A stretch of DNA of 64,000 nt from Rosellinia necatrix (taxonomy: Eukaryota; Ascomycota; Sordariomycetes; Xylariales; Xylariaceae). The notes under the pieces were generated by a model. It saw only the letters and a list, made by a program, of their open reading frames with translations, ran no database searches and was not told where the DNA came from. Positions within the stretch are counted from its first letter, which is position 1. Every line of letters begins with the position of its first letter. Location of the stretch: positions 1,922,001 through 1,986,000 of the forward strand of contig JAGYVD010000003.1 in NCBI GenBank assembly GCA_021209875.1, in the 5' to 3' direction. A program made the position numbers and the translations under genes. Of this stretch, positions 63,101 through 64,000 are shown piece after piece.

Positions 63101-63993
63101 GAGTTATCGTTACCACCAAAGCCTCCTCCTGGGTCCTTGTCAAGTACAGATGTATCTAGTGGGTACCAGCCATCGAACATGCTCACATCTCGCACAACCG
63201 TGAGCTGCAGGGTATATCGACAACGCCAGGCACGCACCTGTTGAATTATTTAGCATCAGATCGCCATCGTCGTTAGTCGTTGATACCATTTGGCCAGAAT
63301 TAATACTGTCCTCCCCCTTCCCCTTCCTGCCTTGCTCTCCTCATCTCTCTCTCTCTCTCTCTTATCCCTCTCCTCGTTGGTTAGCAGAGAGGAAAGGGAA
63401 AAAACACAAACAGGATAAACAGGAAATAGCGAAATGACGCGAGTTGTCATTTCTTCATGTTTCCGTTATTGCGGTACAGCACCAAACCCAAAATCGCACA
63501 TGTAGTCCATGTATATACTAGGGTACGAACGAAAGCTGGAGAGTGAGAAAATCGACAAAACAGCAAGGGGTATGGTGGCCAATGAGGGATGAGAATGTTC
63601 CTAGGCAGCCCTTCTGAATCACTCCTTCCTGTACCACCCGACCTTACCTATACACACATTAGTGTGTTGCTTTTCGGGATATTTCTCTGCTTTACCCATC
63701 TTTTCTGTGCCCGACGTGTGTACTCGCACAGTTCTCTTTCCCTATTACCTACCCCCCCTCCATGCTTCGGTTCATTACCTACCTACCGTATGTACCTACT
63801 TACGTACACTGCCCAAGTAGGCATACTGTGAATGCACCTCGGGCATTTTATTCCAGCCCGTCCTGTTTTCCCTCTATTCCCCTTTGAGGCCTCTCGGCTT
63901 GCAGCCCTCTCTACCTGAGTGGGTACCTACCATCCATGCCCAAGATAGCTCACACCCAAGTGTACCTGCCTCTCGGTGCTGCTGCAATCCAAA
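60101..63993. promoter_or_regulatory. Pyrimidine-rich interval before a possible gene at the window edge
   Basis: No gene recognised. CT tracts at about 60380-60402 and 63343-63361, a TA microsatellite at about 62571-62600, and ACCT/AGGT words near 63775-63810 resemble fungal promoter and leader DNA. A segment at 62440-62570 reads as coding-like sequence ending in a perfect GTATGT donor, but I could not build a full gene. Confidence 0.4.
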
Positions 63994-64000
63994 ATGGTGC
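63994..64000 (+). CDS. Possible start of a gene cut by the window edge
   Basis: ATG at 63994 in the context TCCAAAATGGTGC, nearly the same as the CAP start (TCCAAAATGGCGC at 26898) and close to the fungal start consensus. Upstream sequence is pyrimidine-rich. Only seven bases are visible, so the product cannot be named. Confidence 0.3.

Overview
The window reads as nuclear DNA of a filamentous ascomycete (Pezizomycotina, most likely a Sordariomycete). The genes carry short GT-AG introns of about 50-150 bases with CTAAC/CTGAC-like branch sites. The products are typical of filamentous fungi: an Ascomycota Hog1 kinase, a TMEM16 scramblase of the fungal nhTMEM16/afTMEM16 type, a Mak32-like protein, and a glucanase carrying a WSC domain. 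Intergenic DNA is long and full of microsatellites and ACCT/AGGT palindromes. Thirteen protein-coding genes can be supported. I saw no tRNA, rRNA, CRISPR array or intact transposon.

Layout. 0-6.3 kb: the stress MAP kinase Hog1 (9 exons) and a GC-rich class III aminotransferase. 6.3-15 kb: a gene-poor, microsatellite-rich stretch. 15-21.7 kb: a C2H2 zinc-finger/fungal_trans transcription factor and an F-box protein. 23-28.8 kb: a divergent pair, a Mak32-like PfkB protein (minus) and the cyclase-associated protein Srv2/CAP (plus). 29.6-36.6 kb: a carnitine acetyltransferase ending in the peroxisomal signal AKL (minus) and a GH16-WSC cell-wall glucanase (plus). 37.1-43.3 kb: a TMEM16 lipid scramblase (minus), a metallophosphoesterase (plus) and a small secreted DUF4360 protein (minus). 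44.6-50.1 kb: Pex12 (minus), the ArfGAP Glo3 (minus) and the mitochondrial import subunit Tim21 (plus). 50.1-64 kb: about 14 kb with no gene I can recognise; a start codon in good context lies at the last bases.

Functional threads, all inference from family knowledge: Hog1 acts in osmotic stress, and a perfect CRE site, the target of the ATF/CREB factors downstream of Hog1 in other fungi, lies just upstream of the Mak32-like gene. Two genes concern peroxisomes (PTS1-tagged carnitine acetyltransferase, Pex12). Glo3 and the TMEM16 scramblase act on membranes. The GH16-WSC protein and the DUF4360 protein belong to the cell surface or secretome.

Three otherwise well-conserved genes contain small reading-frame breaks, mostly in homopolymers (16015-16021, 34007-34012, 41711-41715 with a partner near 41669). 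All their introns remain spliceable. Base-call or assembly errors are therefore the simplest explanation, though real lesions are possible. I did not find a clearly new biological system. The best leads are the possible intron-retention switch at the N-terminus of the carnitine acetyltransferase, the GC-AG intron and catalytic Asp-to-Asn change in the Mak32-like gene, and the GH16-WSC fusion.
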